Shown in pieces: positions 26,813-35,413 of a DNA stretch of 64,000 nucleotides. How positions within the stretch are numbered: position 1 is the first letter of the stretch; every line of letters begins with the position of its first letter. The notes beneath the pieces were generated by a model. That model saw nothing but the letters and a program-made list of their open reading frames with translations, did not search any database and was not told the DNA's origin. The DNA is taken from the NCBI GenBank assembly GCA_947446635.1, contig CANFHF010000011.1:1-64000 (forward strand). The letters are read 5' to 3'. This DNA comes from Flavobacteriaceae bacterium. Its GTDB lineage: Bacteria; Bacteroidota; Bacteroidia; Flavobacteriales; Flavobacteriaceae. The position numbers and the translations under genes are program-made.

Positions 26813-26885
26813 TTGAAATGATTTTATTATTAAATAGGAATGTCACACAAAAAATTTGTGCATTAGAGCTTTGGCGGCAAATTAT

Positions 26886-27236
26886 TTAAACAATAAAAAT
26901 CGGGGGAGCACGAAGCGCAAAAAGGCTTCCTTTGAAGAATTGGGTAATTTTCCTTGAATTGAGTAAAGAATAACCAGAAGGAATAATTATTTTTTGGAAT
27001 TCAAAATTCGAAATATCTGATGAAATAAAAGTACTTAATGTAAAATTACAAACAAAACAATGATCAAAATTGTGATGTTGATGTGTGATTTCTTTGCTAG
27101 AATTGTATTTGTGGTAACATTTTTTTTCAGAAAGTTGTTTTGCCAAATGTTCATAGCTATGCACAGATTGAAGCAGCATTGAAAACAATACTGCAATCAT
27201 AAAGAAAAAACTGATTATCTTAGCCATCTTTTTCAT
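26886..27236 (-). CDS. Small exported His/Cys-rich protein, possible metal binder
   Basis: A 116-residue protein I cannot assign to a named family. The N-terminus is a signal peptide or anchor (KIISFFFMIAVLFSMLL). The middle has KKCYHKY, then HQHHNFDHCFVCNF: several His and a CxxC within about 25 residues, a likely site for zinc or copper. It ends in the motif RAPP. The layout recalls DUF2946-type proteins found beside metal-responsive TonB receptors. It directly precedes the ZnuD-like receptor on the same strand. A -7 box TAAATTTG (27250-27243) ends only 6 bases before this ATG, so translation may be leaderless or start at the ATG at 27227. Confidence 0.65.
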   Translation of the reverse strand: MKKMAKIISFFFMIAVLFSMLLQSVHSYEHLAKQLSEKKCYHKYNSSKEITHQHHNFDHCFVCNFTLSTFISSDISNFEFQKIIIPSGYSLLNSRKITQFFKGSLFALRAPPIFIV

Positions 27237-27264
27237 CTTCTGCAAATTTAGGCATAGCAAAGAA

Positions 27265-27305
27265 AAATCCGATTAACTTTAACACTTTTAAAGTCAATCG
27301 GATTT
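27265..27305 (-). terminator. Terminator after asd
   Basis: On the minus strand a long stem, aaatccgatt-g-acttt pairing with aaagtt-aatcggattt, is followed by a T-run, 21 bases after the asd stop. Confidence 0.88.
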
Positions 27306-27325
27306 ATAAATTATTCAAATTGAGG

Positions 27326-28315
27326 TTAAACCAAATGGTTTGCCACTAAATATTCAGCAATTTGAATAGTGTTTGTAGCAGCTCCTTTTCTTAAATTATC
27401 AGCAACAATCCACATATTTAAAGTGTTTGCTTGACTTTCATCCCGACGAATTCTACCCACAAAAACCTCATTTTTACCTTCGGCATACCTTGGCATTGGA
27501 TACGTAAAAGTGTCCAAATTGTCTTGCACCACGATACCGTCCGTTTGACTCAAAATAGTTCGTACTTCGTTGACGTCAAAATCACTGCTGAATTCTACAT
27601 TCACCGCTTCGCTGTGACCGCCCACAACTGGTACACGAACGGCAGTGGCAGTAACTTTTATACTATCGTCACTTAATATTTTTTTGGTTTCATTGACCAA
27701 TTTCATTTCTTCTTTGGTATACCCATTAGCCTCAAAACTATCGCATTGTGGAATACAGTTTCGGTTAATTTTGTATTTGTAAACCATATTTCCTTCTATG
27801 CCTACACACTCGTTTTCGAATTGCTCTACTGCTTTCACACCAGTCCCAGTGATGGATTGGTAAGTGGAAACAATAACACGTTTGATGTTGTATTTTTGGT
27901 GCAATGGGGCTAATGCCAATACCATTTGGATGGTAGAGCAGTTTGGATTAGCGATAATTTTATCTTGTTTTGTTAGTTCATTTGCGTTGATTTCTGGCAC
28001 CACTAATTTTTTAGTTGGATCCATTCTCCAAGCTGATGAATTGTCGATAACAGTTGTTCCAGCAGCCGCAAATTTAGGTGCCCAATCTAATGAAGTTTGA
28101 CCTCCAGCCGAGAAAAGAGCAATGTCTGCTTTCATATCAACAGCCGTTTGCAATCCCACTACGGTATGTTTTTGTCCTTTGAATTCAATTACTTTACCCA
28201 CTGATTTTTCAGAGGCTACTAAAATTAATTCCGTGTAAGGAAAATTTCTCTCCTCCAATACTTTTAACATGATCTCGCCAACCATTCCGGTTGCACCTAC
28301 AACTGCAATTTTCAT
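27326..28315 (-). CDS. asd: Aspartate-semialdehyde dehydrogenase
   Basis: A 329-residue enzyme that reduces aspartyl phosphate to the semialdehyde, the branch point to lysine/diaminopimelate, threonine and methionine. NADP-binding VGATGMVGE is at the N-terminus; the catalytic Cys126 sits in NPNCSTIQ; GGHSEAVNVE supplies the catalytic His. Length is normal. It has its own strong promoter and terminator, so it appears to be monocistronic, and supplies precursors for the peptidoglycan enzyme encoded just upstream (MurF-Alr). Confidence 0.96.
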   Translation of the reverse strand: MKIAVVGATGMVGEIMLKVLEERNFPYTELILVASEKSVGKVIEFKGQKHTVVGLQTAVDMKADIALFSAGGQTSLDWAPKFAAAGTTVIDNSSAWRMDPTKKLVVPEINANELTKQDKIIANPNCSTIQMVLALAPLHQKYNIKRVIVSTYQSITGTGVKAVEQFENECVGIEGNMVYKYKINRNCIPQCDSFEANGYTKEEMKLVNETKKILSDDSIKVTATAVRVPVVGGHSEAVNVEFSSDFDVNEVRTILSQTDGIVVQDNLDTFTYPMPRYAEGKNEVFVGRIRRDESQANTLNMWIVADNLRKGAATNTIQIAEYLVANHLV

Positions 28316-28352
28316 ACTATATTATTTTATTTTGAATACTGATTTCCTATTG

Positions 28353-28382
28353 CAAAAGTAAGTAATCTTAAAGTCAAAACAA
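28353..28382 (-). promoter_or_regulatory. asd promoter (TTG-19-TACTTTTG)
   Basis: On the minus strand TACTTTTG (28360-28353) has TTG (28382-28380) exactly 19 bases upstream, one of the best matches to the Bacteroidota consensus here; predicted leader about 30 bases. Confidence 0.65.
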
Positions 28383-28430
28383 GGGTCTTCACAAAAAATA
28401 ACAAATTGTTATATATGTAACAAATAAAAG

Positions 28431-28452
28431 AACCCCGCTATTGAGCGTGGTT
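28431..28452 (-). terminator. Possible weak terminator after mscL
   Basis: On the minus strand the stem aaccacgc / gcggggtt (one mismatch) is followed by cttttattt, 28 bases after the mscL stop. Confidence 0.5.
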
Positions 28453-28479
28453 TAGTTAGAATAGGTAATGTAGCGGAAA

Positions 28480-28857
28480 TTATTTTTTCAACAAATCTCG
28501 GATTTGAGTAAGCAACTCTTCCTGAGTTGGTCCAGTTGGTGAAGCGGTAGCGAGATCTTCTTTATTTTTGGCAGCATTAATCCCTTTAATAATCATAAAT
28601 AAGACAAAGGCAATGATAATAAAGTTAATCACAGCCGAAACAAACATTCCATACTTGACGCCGCCAAAAACAGTAAGTTCTTCAATTTTTGACAAATTAG
28701 CAGCTGACAATGCGGGTTTTAATACTAGAGGCGTAATTACATCCTCAATTAATGAGTTTACAATCTTGCCAAAAGCACCCCCAATGATTACACCAATGGC
28801 TAGATCTACCACATTCCCTTTCATAGCAAAAGCTTTAAATTCTGAAATCATTCCCAT
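28480..28857 (-). CDS. mscL: Large-conductance mechanosensitive channel
   Basis: A 125-residue inner-membrane channel that opens under extreme turgor. EFKAFAMKGNVVDLAIGVIIGGAFGKIV is the conserved amphipathic helix plus TM1, here as residues 5-32, and a second membrane segment follows at about 72-92. A charged C-terminal helix ends the protein. It lies 47 bases after murF-alr and may be read from the same transcript. Confidence 0.96.
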   Translation of the reverse strand: MGMISEFKAFAMKGNVVDLAIGVIIGGAFGKIVNSLIEDVITPLVLKPALSAANLSKIEELTVFGGVKYGMFVSAVINFIIIAFVLFMIIKGINAAKNKEDLATASPTGPTQEELLTQIRDLLKK

Positions 28858-28904
28858 AATTTTTTGTTTTGATTAAAATGAACTACTAATATACGTATTT
28901 ATAT

Positions 28905-31352
28905 TTATTCCCTGTAAAAAACCCTTTTTACTCTTTGCGAAATACTGGTAAGAATTTCATAAGGGATTGTTTGTAATTTTTCAGCCATAAAAGAAACCGT
29001 TGGGCTTCCGCCAAAAATAATCACAGAATCACCTTCTTTACAATTGATTTCGGTGATGTCAACCATTAACATGTCCATGCAAATACTCCCAACGATGGGT
29101 GCTTTTTGATTATTGATTGTCACAAATCCAACGCCATTTCCCCAAAGCCTTGAAATTCCGTCTGCATAACCAATGGGAATCGTGGCAACTCGCGTTGGTT
29201 TTTCCGCCATAAACCGTCTTCCATAACCCACGCTTTCACCTTCTTGAATGGTTCTTATTTGAGAGATAACAGATTTCAGAGTCCCGACGTTTTCCAAGTA
29301 TTTTTGTTCTTCTGCGTCATTGGAAATACCATAAAGACCAATGCCAAGTCGTACCATATCGTATTGCGCTTCCGGAAAATTACTGATTCCAGACGTATTC
29401 AAGATATGGCGAATGGGTTTTATTTTCAATTCAGTCATTAATTTTGCGGACAATTTTTCAAATAAATGAAGCTGTGCATGTGCAAAATCTTGCTGTTCTA
29501 AATCATCGCTTGTAGCCATATGCGACAAGATACTTTTAACGGCTACAAATTGGTTTCCTTTTAAAGTTGCAATTAATTCATCCAGATCTTCTTCTTCAAA
29601 ACCCAAACGATGCATTCCGGTGTCGAGTTTGATGTGAATAGGAAAATGTTTCAGCTTACGCTTTTCGGCAATTTTCAGGAAAGCGTTCAATCCTTTCAAA
29701 CTGTAGATTTCAGGTTCCAAATGATGTTGAATTATAGCGGAAAAACTCGTTGTTTCCGGATTTAACACCATTATGGGTAACATAATTCCGGAATTTTTCA
29801 ACGAGATTCCTTCATCGGCGAAAGCCACTCCAAGATAATCCGCCTTGTGATGTTCTAATAATTTGGCAATTTCAAATCCCCCGTTTCCATAACCAAAGGC
29901 CTTCACCATGACCATCATTTTGGTGGTCGGCTTTAGTTTGGCTTTATAAAAATTTAGGTTGTGACTAATGGCGTTGAGGTTAATTTCTAGAACAGTTTCG
30001 TGGGTTTTCTCCTCTAATAAATTAACAATGGATTCAAACTGAAAATGACGCGCCCCTTTAATTAAAATGGTTTCATTTCCAAAATCTAGCTTGTCAAAAT
30101 CAGCACTAAAATCTTCTGTGTTTTTGAAAGTTAGGCAGTTCGGGAATTTATTTTCAAATGCAGAAATGGTTTCGCCAATGGCAATAACTCTGTTGATTTT
30201 ATTAGAAAAAACAAGCTGCGAAACTTGCGAATACAATTCCTCTTTTGTCAATCCACTTTCGAAAATATCTGACAGAATTAAGGTTTTCTTCTCAAATTGT
30301 TTCTGGCTTTCCAAGAAATCCAATGCGATTTTTAGCGATTGAAAATCGGAACTGTAACTGTCATCAATAAGTGTGGTGTTGTTAATTCCGTTTTTGACTT
30401 TTAACCGCATTTCGACTGGAAATAATTGTTCCACTCGATTTTGAATTGTCACTATATCATACTTAAAATAAAGCAAAACCATCAAACACGAAATGGCGTT
30501 TTCAACCGAAGCATCATCTTGAAAAGGAATACTAATTTTAAATTCAGTATTGTCTTGTTTGATTTGAAAAATCGTTTTTTCTAAAACTGATTTTTTAGTT
30601 AGCAATATGTCGGCGCTTTTGTCAGTGAAACTCCAAGAAAATCTTTTGGGTTTTTCTTCCTTTAAAAGCATATCTACAACCTCGTTTTTTTGATAAATTA
30701 CTACTTTCGAATCTTTAAAAAGTTTTAGTTTTTCCTTTATTTTTTCTTCCCTATTGGCAAAGCCTTCGTCGTGCGCCGAACCTATATTGGTTAGAATGCC
30801 AATGGTTGGTTTGATAATCTTTTCCAATTTTTCCATCTCGTTTGCTTTCGAGATTCCAGCTTCAAAAATCCCTAAGTTATGTTTTTCATTAATTGTGATT
30901 ACCGATAACGGAACGCCAACTTGTGAGTTATAACTTTTCGGGCTTTTAACAATGTTGAATTCTGGACTTAACAAGAAATTCAACCACTCTTTTACTATCG
31001 TTTTGCCATTGCTTCCTGTCAATCCGATAACAGGAATATCAAAAAGATTTCGGTGCTGAATCGCAAAGTGTTGTAAGGCGTCTAAAGTGTTTTCTACAAC
31101 AAGAAAAGTAGCATTAGCTGCAGATTCTTTTGGGATATGATTGACAACAAAGTGCTGCACCCCTTTTTCAATCAAAGATGAAATATAATTATGCGCATCA
31201 TTATTGGGTCCGACCAAAGCAAAAAATAAGGTTTTGTCATTGTTTTGCAAAGAGCGGCTGTCAATCGAAATGTTGTCTGTTTTACCATCGAAAACCTCTC
31301 CAGTACTTTGGACTCGAAGAATTTTTTCGATATTATTTATGGATGAAGTCAA
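28905..31352 (-). CDS. murF-alr: MurF ligase-alanine racemase fusion
   Basis: An 815-residue bifunctional enzyme. Residues 1 to about 445 are MurF (P-loop GLTGSNGKTIVKEW near residue 110), which adds D-Ala-D-Ala to UDP-MurNAc-tripeptide. Residues from about 455 are a PLP alanine racemase (VKAFGYGNGG with the PLP Lys near 482; VGYGRRF and IGYADGISR later). The fusion couples D-Ala supply to its use and is typical of Bacteroidota. The start codon is TTG: an in-frame stop (overlapping the tdk stop) lies 3 bases upstream, and no ATG occurs near the N-terminus. It lies 3 bases after tdk. Confidence 0.95.
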   Translation of the reverse strand: MTSSINNIEKILRVQSTGEVFDGKTDNISIDSRSLQNNDKTLFFALVGPNNDAHNYISSLIEKGVQHFVVNHIPKESAANATFLVVENTLDALQHFAIQHRNLFDIPVIGLTGSNGKTIVKEWLNFLLSPEFNIVKSPKSYNSQVGVPLSVITINEKHNLGIFEAGISKANEMEKLEKIIKPTIGILTNIGSAHDEGFANREEKIKEKLKLFKDSKVVIYQKNEVVDMLLKEEKPKRFSWSFTDKSADILLTKKSVLEKTIFQIKQDNTEFKISIPFQDDASVENAISCLMVLLYFKYDIVTIQNRVEQLFPVEMRLKVKNGINNTTLIDDSYSSDFQSLKIALDFLESQKQFEKKTLILSDIFESGLTKEELYSQVSQLVFSNKINRVIAIGETISAFENKFPNCLTFKNTEDFSADFDKLDFGNETILIKGARHFQFESIVNLLEEKTHETVLEINLNAISHNLNFYKAKLKPTTKMMVMVKAFGYGNGGFEIAKLLEHHKADYLGVAFADEGISLKNSGIMLPIMVLNPETTSFSAIIQHHLEPEIYSLKGLNAFLKIAEKRKLKHFPIHIKLDTGMHRLGFEEEDLDELIATLKGNQFVAVKSILSHMATSDDLEQQDFAHAQLHLFEKLSAKLMTELKIKPIRHILNTSGISNFPEAQYDMVRLGIGLYGISNDAEEQKYLENVGTLKSVISQIRTIQEGESVGYGRRFMAEKPTRVATIPIGYADGISRLWGNGVGFVTINNQKAPIVGSICMDMLMVDITEINCKEGDSVIIFGGSPTVSFMAEKLQTIPYEILTSISQRVKRVFYRE

Positions 31353-31355
31353 AGT

Positions 31356-31997
31356 TTACTCTTGAATTTTATTATTTTTTTCGTTTGCTTTTTCGTTTGC
31401 TTTTTTGTGATCTTCTTGATTCTTTTGCATTGCATAAAAATAAGCCGCTCGACTCAAAGGTTCGTATTCCTCGGTTTCTCCAAGCATGACCAATTTATTA
31501 TTATCGTTTTTTCTGAAGCTGTAATTCGCCAAATTTCCTGTTCGGGTACAAACAGCGTGAACTTTGGTTACATATTCTGCAGTGGCCATTAATGCTGGCA
31601 TGGGACCGAAAGGATTGCCTTTGAAATCCATATCCAATCCTGCAACAATAACACGGATGCCCTGATTGGCCAAATCATTGCAGATTTTCACGATTTCATC
31701 ATCAAAAAACTGGGCTTCATCAATGCCAACAACATCGCAACCTTGCGCCAAAATGGCGATGTTAGCAGCTGCAGGAATTGGTGTGGAACGAATCTCGTTA
31801 GCATCGTGTGACACCACCATTTCGCCGTGGTAACGGGTATCAATGCTGGGCTTAAAAATTTCGACTTTTTGTTTGGCGAATTGCGCTCTTTTTAGCCTAC
31901 GAATAAGCTCCTCGGTTTTACCCGAGAACATCGAACCGCAAATAACTTCGATCCAACCAAATTGTTCTTTATGATTTACTGTATTTTCGAGAAACAT
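31356..31997 (-). CDS. tdk: Thymidine kinase
   Basis: A 213-residue type II thymidine kinase for dTMP salvage. The P-loop GSMFSGKT is at residues 21-28, IDEAQFFDD holds the catalytic acid, and the lasso/zinc region contains CTRTGN. One zinc-site Cys pair appears reduced compared with E. coli Tdk. The start at [10 protein letters not shown] fits the family; the longer frame is unsupported. It is probably translated with the TTG-started murF-alr gene. Confidence 0.94.
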   Translation of the reverse strand: MFLENTVNHKEQFGWIEVICGSMFSGKTEELIRRLKRAQFAKQKVEIFKPSIDTRYHGEMVVSHDANEIRSTPIPAAANIAILAQGCDVVGIDEAQFFDDEIVKICNDLANQGIRVIVAGLDMDFKGNPFGPMPALMATAEYVTKVHAVCTRTGNLANYSFRKNDNNKLVMLGETEEYEPLSRAAYFYAMQKNQEDHKKANEKANEKNNKIQE

Positions 31998-32051
31998 TTT
32001 GTATTTTTCAGGCTTTAAAAAGGATTTGTTTTTATTACTTTGTAACGAAAA

Positions 32052-32059
32052 CAAATTTA
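32052..32059 (-). promoter_or_regulatory. Candidate tdk-murF-alr -7 box
   Basis: TAAATTTG on the minus strand matches TAnnTTTG; predicted leader about 48 bases. The -33 position has no TTG. Confidence 0.4.
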
Positions 32060-32099
32060 TTAAAAAAGACACACCTTACTTACTATAATTTCAAAAGTT

Positions 32100-32963
32100 A
32101 TGAAGAAAAAACTGGAAGCCGACTTGATAAGCATTGCGCATAGGGTATTGCAAATGAAAAATAAATCTGATGTCAATCAATTGTATATTGAAACGCAGAA
32201 CCTATTTGAAAAACTGTCCGTTTTACGATTTGTCGAGGAAAATTTTGGGGATACAAAGCCTACCATTGGTCAAGCCGAAATAGTAGAAAAAATGAGTCGT
32301 CTTTTCGAAGAAACTAATTTGACGGATTTCAACACTATTGAAGCCATTGAAATTGAAAAAATTGAGGGAGTTGAAGAAAGTGAAGCAATTTTAGAGGAAG
32401 TATACGCTAATGTCAATTTTGAAGAAGATGAATTAGAACTAGAAGATTCGATTACTTTAGGGTTTCAGCCCGCTTTTGAATTAGACGTAGAATTTGAGGA
32501 TGAATCTCAAAAGAAAGCTGAAGCGGTTCAAATTTCCTTTGATGATTTATTGGGTGAAAATTACAACGAAACTCTTTTTGTAAAAGCAAATCCAAGCGAA
32601 GATGAACTTTCCACAATAGGTTTTGACCTTTCAAATGAAATTGAATTGCAAGACGAGGAAGAAATCTCCTTGGAAATAAATTTAACAGATGAAACCACTC
32701 CGTCGAAAGCGACTTCTCTAAATGAGTCCCTTGCAAAAGGCATAAAAATTGATTTGAACGATCGTATTGCCTTTGTAAAACACCTTTTTGGCAATAGTGA
32801 GGAAGATTACAACCGCGTTTTAAACCAGTTGATTACCTATGATAGTTTTGAGGAAGCCGAAAGCTTTATTGAAGACATGGTAAAACCAGATTACAATGGT
32901 TGGGAAGGAAAAGAGGATTATTCACAACGTTTCATCGAAATCATCGAGAAAAAATTCGATTAA
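32100..32963 (+). CDS. Acidic protein of unknown function, upstream of rsmI
   Basis: A 287-residue cytoplasmic protein I do not recognise by function. The N-terminal 90 residues are helical and charged. Residues about 90-215 are a low-complexity, strongly acidic linker (repeated Glu/Leu/Asp). The C-terminal 75 residues (DLNDRIAFVKHLFGNSEEDYNR, then FIEDMVKPDYNGWEGKEDY) look like a compact conserved domain, which I recall as widespread in Bacteroidota. The stop codon is immediately followed by the rsmI ATG, indicating translational coupling. A role near ribosomes or rRNA is only suggested by context. Confidence 0.75.
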   Translation: MKKKLEADLISIAHRVLQMKNKSDVNQLYIETQNLFEKLSVLRFVEENFGDTKPTIGQAEIVEKMSRLFEETNLTDFNTIEAIEIEKIEGVEESEAILEEVYANVNFEEDELELEDSITLGFQPAFELDVEFEDESQKKAEAVQISFDDLLGENYNETLFVKANPSEDELSTIGFDLSNEIELQDEEEISLEINLTDETTPSKATSLNESLAKGIKIDLNDRIAFVKHLFGNSEEDYNRVLNQLITYDSFEEAESFIEDMVKPDYNGWEGKEDYSQRFIEIIEKKFD

Positions 32964-33665
32964 ATGGGTAAGTTATTTATTGTCCCAACCCCTATTGGAA
33001 ACCTCGAAGACATGACTTTACGGGCGATTCGGATTCTTAAAGAAGTCGATTTAATTCTCGCCGAAGACACCCGTACCAGCGGAAAACTCTTAAAACATTT
33101 CGAGATTGGAACGCACATGCACAGCCATCATATGCATAACGAACACAAAACGGTCGAAAATTTAATCGCACGTTTGAAAGCCGGAGAAACTATAGCTTTA
33201 ATTTCTGATGCTGGAACACCAGCCATTTCTGATCCTGGATTTTTACTCACTAGAGCTTGTGTTGAAAACGGAATCACAGTGGAATGTTTGCCTGGAGCAA
33301 CTGCTTTCGTGCCGGCCTTGGTTAATAGCGGCTTGCCTAATGATAAATTTATTTTCGAAGGATTCTTGCCTGAAAAAAAGGGTCGTCAAACCCGATATTT
33401 AGCACTTGCCGAAGAATCTAGAACTATGATTTTGTATGTTTCTCCACACAAATTAGTCAAAACTTTAGCTGAATTTATTACTTATTTTGGCGAAGACCGA
33501 CAAATTTGTGTTTCAAGGGAGTTGTCTAAACTACACGAGGAAAATGTACGCGGAACAGTGCGAGAGGTACTCATCCATTTCGAAAAGAAACCGCCAAAAG
33601 GAGAGATTGTGGTGGTGGTTGGAGGAAAAATAACCCCCAAAGAAAACAAAAAACAAACCGATTAA
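32964..33665 (+). CDS. rsmI: 16S rRNA (cytidine1402-2'-O)-methyltransferase
   Basis: A 233-residue SAM methyltransferase of the tetrapyrrole-methylase fold that modifies C1402 in the ribosomal P site. FIVPTPIGNLEDMTLRA at the N-terminus, AEDTRTSGKLL, and LISDAGTPAISDPG are the RsmI signatures. Length is slightly short because the family's C-terminal extension is missing. It begins directly after the stop of the acidic protein. Confidence 0.95.
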   Translation: MGKLFIVPTPIGNLEDMTLRAIRILKEVDLILAEDTRTSGKLLKHFEIGTHMHSHHMHNEHKTVENLIARLKAGETIALISDAGTPAISDPGFLLTRACVENGITVECLPGATAFVPALVNSGLPNDKFIFEGFLPEKKGRQTRYLALAEESRTMILYVSPHKLVKTLAEFITYFGEDRQICVSRELSKLHEENVRGTVREVLIHFEKKPPKGEIVVVVGGKITPKENKKQTD

Positions 33666-33676
33666 TAATTTAATTG

Positions 33677-34021
33677 ATGACAATAGCCTCCTTTTTAGAA
33701 AAATTAAAACAAACTCCAAAATCAATTTCCTTTGCAGAAACGATTGCTGTAATTTATAAACATTATGATTTTACTCCAACAACCTTCAAAAATGGCTTGC
33801 TAGATAATGCCGCAGGAGAAAACTCGGGTTCTTGTAAGTTATTTGCCTTTGCGCAATTGCAAAAATTATCTAAGGAAGAAACATTATTCTGTTTTGGAGC
33901 CTATTATTCTGAGGACGTATTGGCAGAACCGGAAGGTACAAATCACCAAAACATTCGTAATTTTATCAAAACAGGATGGAACGGAATCCAGTTGAATGGG
34001 GGTGCTTTGGTTTTAAAATAA
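33677..34021 (+). CDS. HopJ-family protein
   Basis: A 114-residue protein matching the HopJ type III effector family: SFAETIAVIYKHYDFTPTTF, NAAGENSGSCKLF, and GTNHQNIRNFIKTGW are the conserved blocks. The family is named for a Pseudomonas effector but is common in free-living bacteria without type III secretion, so an effector role is unlikely; the actual function is unknown. It starts 11 bases after rsmI. The first codon of the frame is a TTG, immediately followed by the ATG chosen here. Confidence 0.85.
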   Translation: MTIASFLEKLKQTPKSISFAETIAVIYKHYDFTPTTFKNGLLDNAAGENSGSCKLFAFAQLQKLSKEETLFCFGAYYSEDVLAEPEGTNHQNIRNFIKTGWNGIQLNGGALVLK

Positions 34022-34085
34022 TCCCTAAACTATAAATGACTATTGCTATTAAGAACCAAACTCAAAAGATTCATTTTTTTATTTC

Positions 34086-34157
34086 AGCCCCGTAGTTCAA
34101 CGGATAGAATGGGAGTTTCCTAAACTTTTGATCCGAGTTCGATTCTCGGCGGGGCTA
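34086..34157 (+). tRNA. tRNA-Arg (anticodon CCT)
   Basis: Cloverleaf: acceptor agccccg / cggggct, D-stem gttc/gaat with loop aacggata, anticodon stem ggagt/acttt (two G-T pairs) with loop ttcctaa, 4-base variable loop, and T-stem ccgag/ctcgg with loop ttcgatt. The anticodon CCT reads AGG. The discriminator is A, and the 3' CCA is not encoded, as usual in Bacteroidota. Confidence 0.95.
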
Positions 34158-34346
34158 CTAAATCTAGAATTTAGAAATTATTGGATAAAAGATCCCTTTT
34201 CCTCTTCTTAATTATTTATGTAAAAATAAACGCTTAAAGACCTAACAAATTAGTTGTTTTTTAGCGCTTTTAATGAGCAATTATTACCCAATATATTTCG
34301 AATTCATTTTTAAATCTCGTATCTTTAGGTAGCAAAATGCTGTCTT

Positions 34347-35390
34347 ATGAAAATTCCCAGAATTATATTCCTGCTTCAAATACTCCTCCTATTCTTTCTG
34401 CTCATCACCAGCAGTTGCAATCGGACTAAGGCAGCTGACACCACTTTTGTAGCTATAAACAAGGAGGGCAGAAATCCTAGGCTAGTTTCAGAAAAGAGAG
34501 AGCCTACACTTGACACCATCGACTATAACAAAAGGATGTTTGCCCTGAGCAATCACGACAGACGAGGGCGATGGCCTGTAAAAAAAGCGCCTTATCCACT
34601 AGCGGGAGCCCTCTTGCCTTATAACAGAATCATTGCGTTTTACGGAAATTTATATTCCAAGAGAATGGGTATTTTAGGTGAATTACCCAAAGAGGCGATG
34701 CTAACAAAACTGCATTATGAAGTCGCACGATGGCAAGTCGCCGATCCTTCCATGAAGACCATTCCCGCTTTGCATTATATTGCTGTTACGGCACAAAGTT
34801 CGCCAGGCAAGACATACAAACACCGCCTTCGAATGCCTTTTCATCAGATTGATATTATTTTAGATTGGGCTAAGCCCATCCATGCGCTGGTGTTTCTGGA
34901 ACTTCAGGTGGGGCACAGTCCAGTGAGAGAAGAAGTGTCTGTGCTAGAGAAATACCTCAAAATGCCAAACGTACATCTAGGAATCGACCCAGAATTTTCA
35001 ATGAAAAATGGGGAAACCCCCGGCACAAAAATAGGCTATTTCACCGCTGCAGATATTAATGATGCCATTGCTATCTTGGCCAAAGTAGTGCGAGAAAACA
35101 AACTCCCGCCCAAAGTGCTAGTGGTGCATCGGTTTACCCAAAGAATGGTGACGGACTATCAAAATATAAAACTAGTCCCCGAAGTGCAGGTGGTGATGAA
35201 CATGGATGGTTTTGGTAGCAAAATATTAAAGAAATCGACCTATCTCGATTACATTTATAGGGAACCCGTTCAGTTTACCGGCTTTAAGCTATTTTATAAA
35301 AATGATACTCGGTCGAATCCCAACGGACTTTATACCCCGGTGGAATTACTTCGGTTTACGCCCAAGCCCATTTATATCCAATACCAGTAA
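34347..35390 (+). CDS. Lipoprotein with probable TIM-barrel (glycosidase-like) domain
   Basis: A 347-residue predicted lipoprotein: a hydrophobic leader with Cys after LITSS. I do not recognise a named family. Hydrophobic strands recur at regular intervals in the body (RIIAFYGN, PALHYIAVTA, ALVFLELQVG, VHLGIDPEFSM, KVLVVHRFT, VQVVMNMDGFG, KPIYIQYQ), the pattern of an eight-stranded TIM barrel. Asp and Glu at the end of the GIDPEFSM strand would be candidates for catalysis. The polysaccharide deacetylase gene starts 23 bases downstream, so a joint role in processing an envelope or exopolysaccharide is likely. The lipoprotein call, barrel and enzymatic role are inference. Confidence 0.65.
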   Translation: MKIPRIIFLLQILLLFFLLITSSCNRTKAADTTFVAINKEGRNPRLVSEKREPTLDTIDYNKRMFALSNHDRRGRWPVKKAPYPLAGALLPYNRIIAFYGNLYSKRMGILGELPKEAMLTKLHYEVARWQVADPSMKTIPALHYIAVTAQSSPGKTYKHRLRMPFHQIDIILDWAKPIHALVFLELQVGHSPVREEVSVLEKYLKMPNVHLGIDPEFSMKNGETPGTKIGYFTAADINDAIAILAKVVRENKLPPKVLVVHRFTQRMVTDYQNIKLVPEVQVVMNMDGFGSKILKKSTYLDYIYREPVQFTGFKLFYKNDTRSNPNGLYTPVELLRFTPKPIYIQYQ

Positions 35391-35413
35391 TTTATTGAAA
35401 TGCCTTTTGAGTT

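Noticed and set aside
33677..34021. Evidence of type III secretion
   Set aside because: Only the family name suggests it; no secretion genes or chaperones are nearby.
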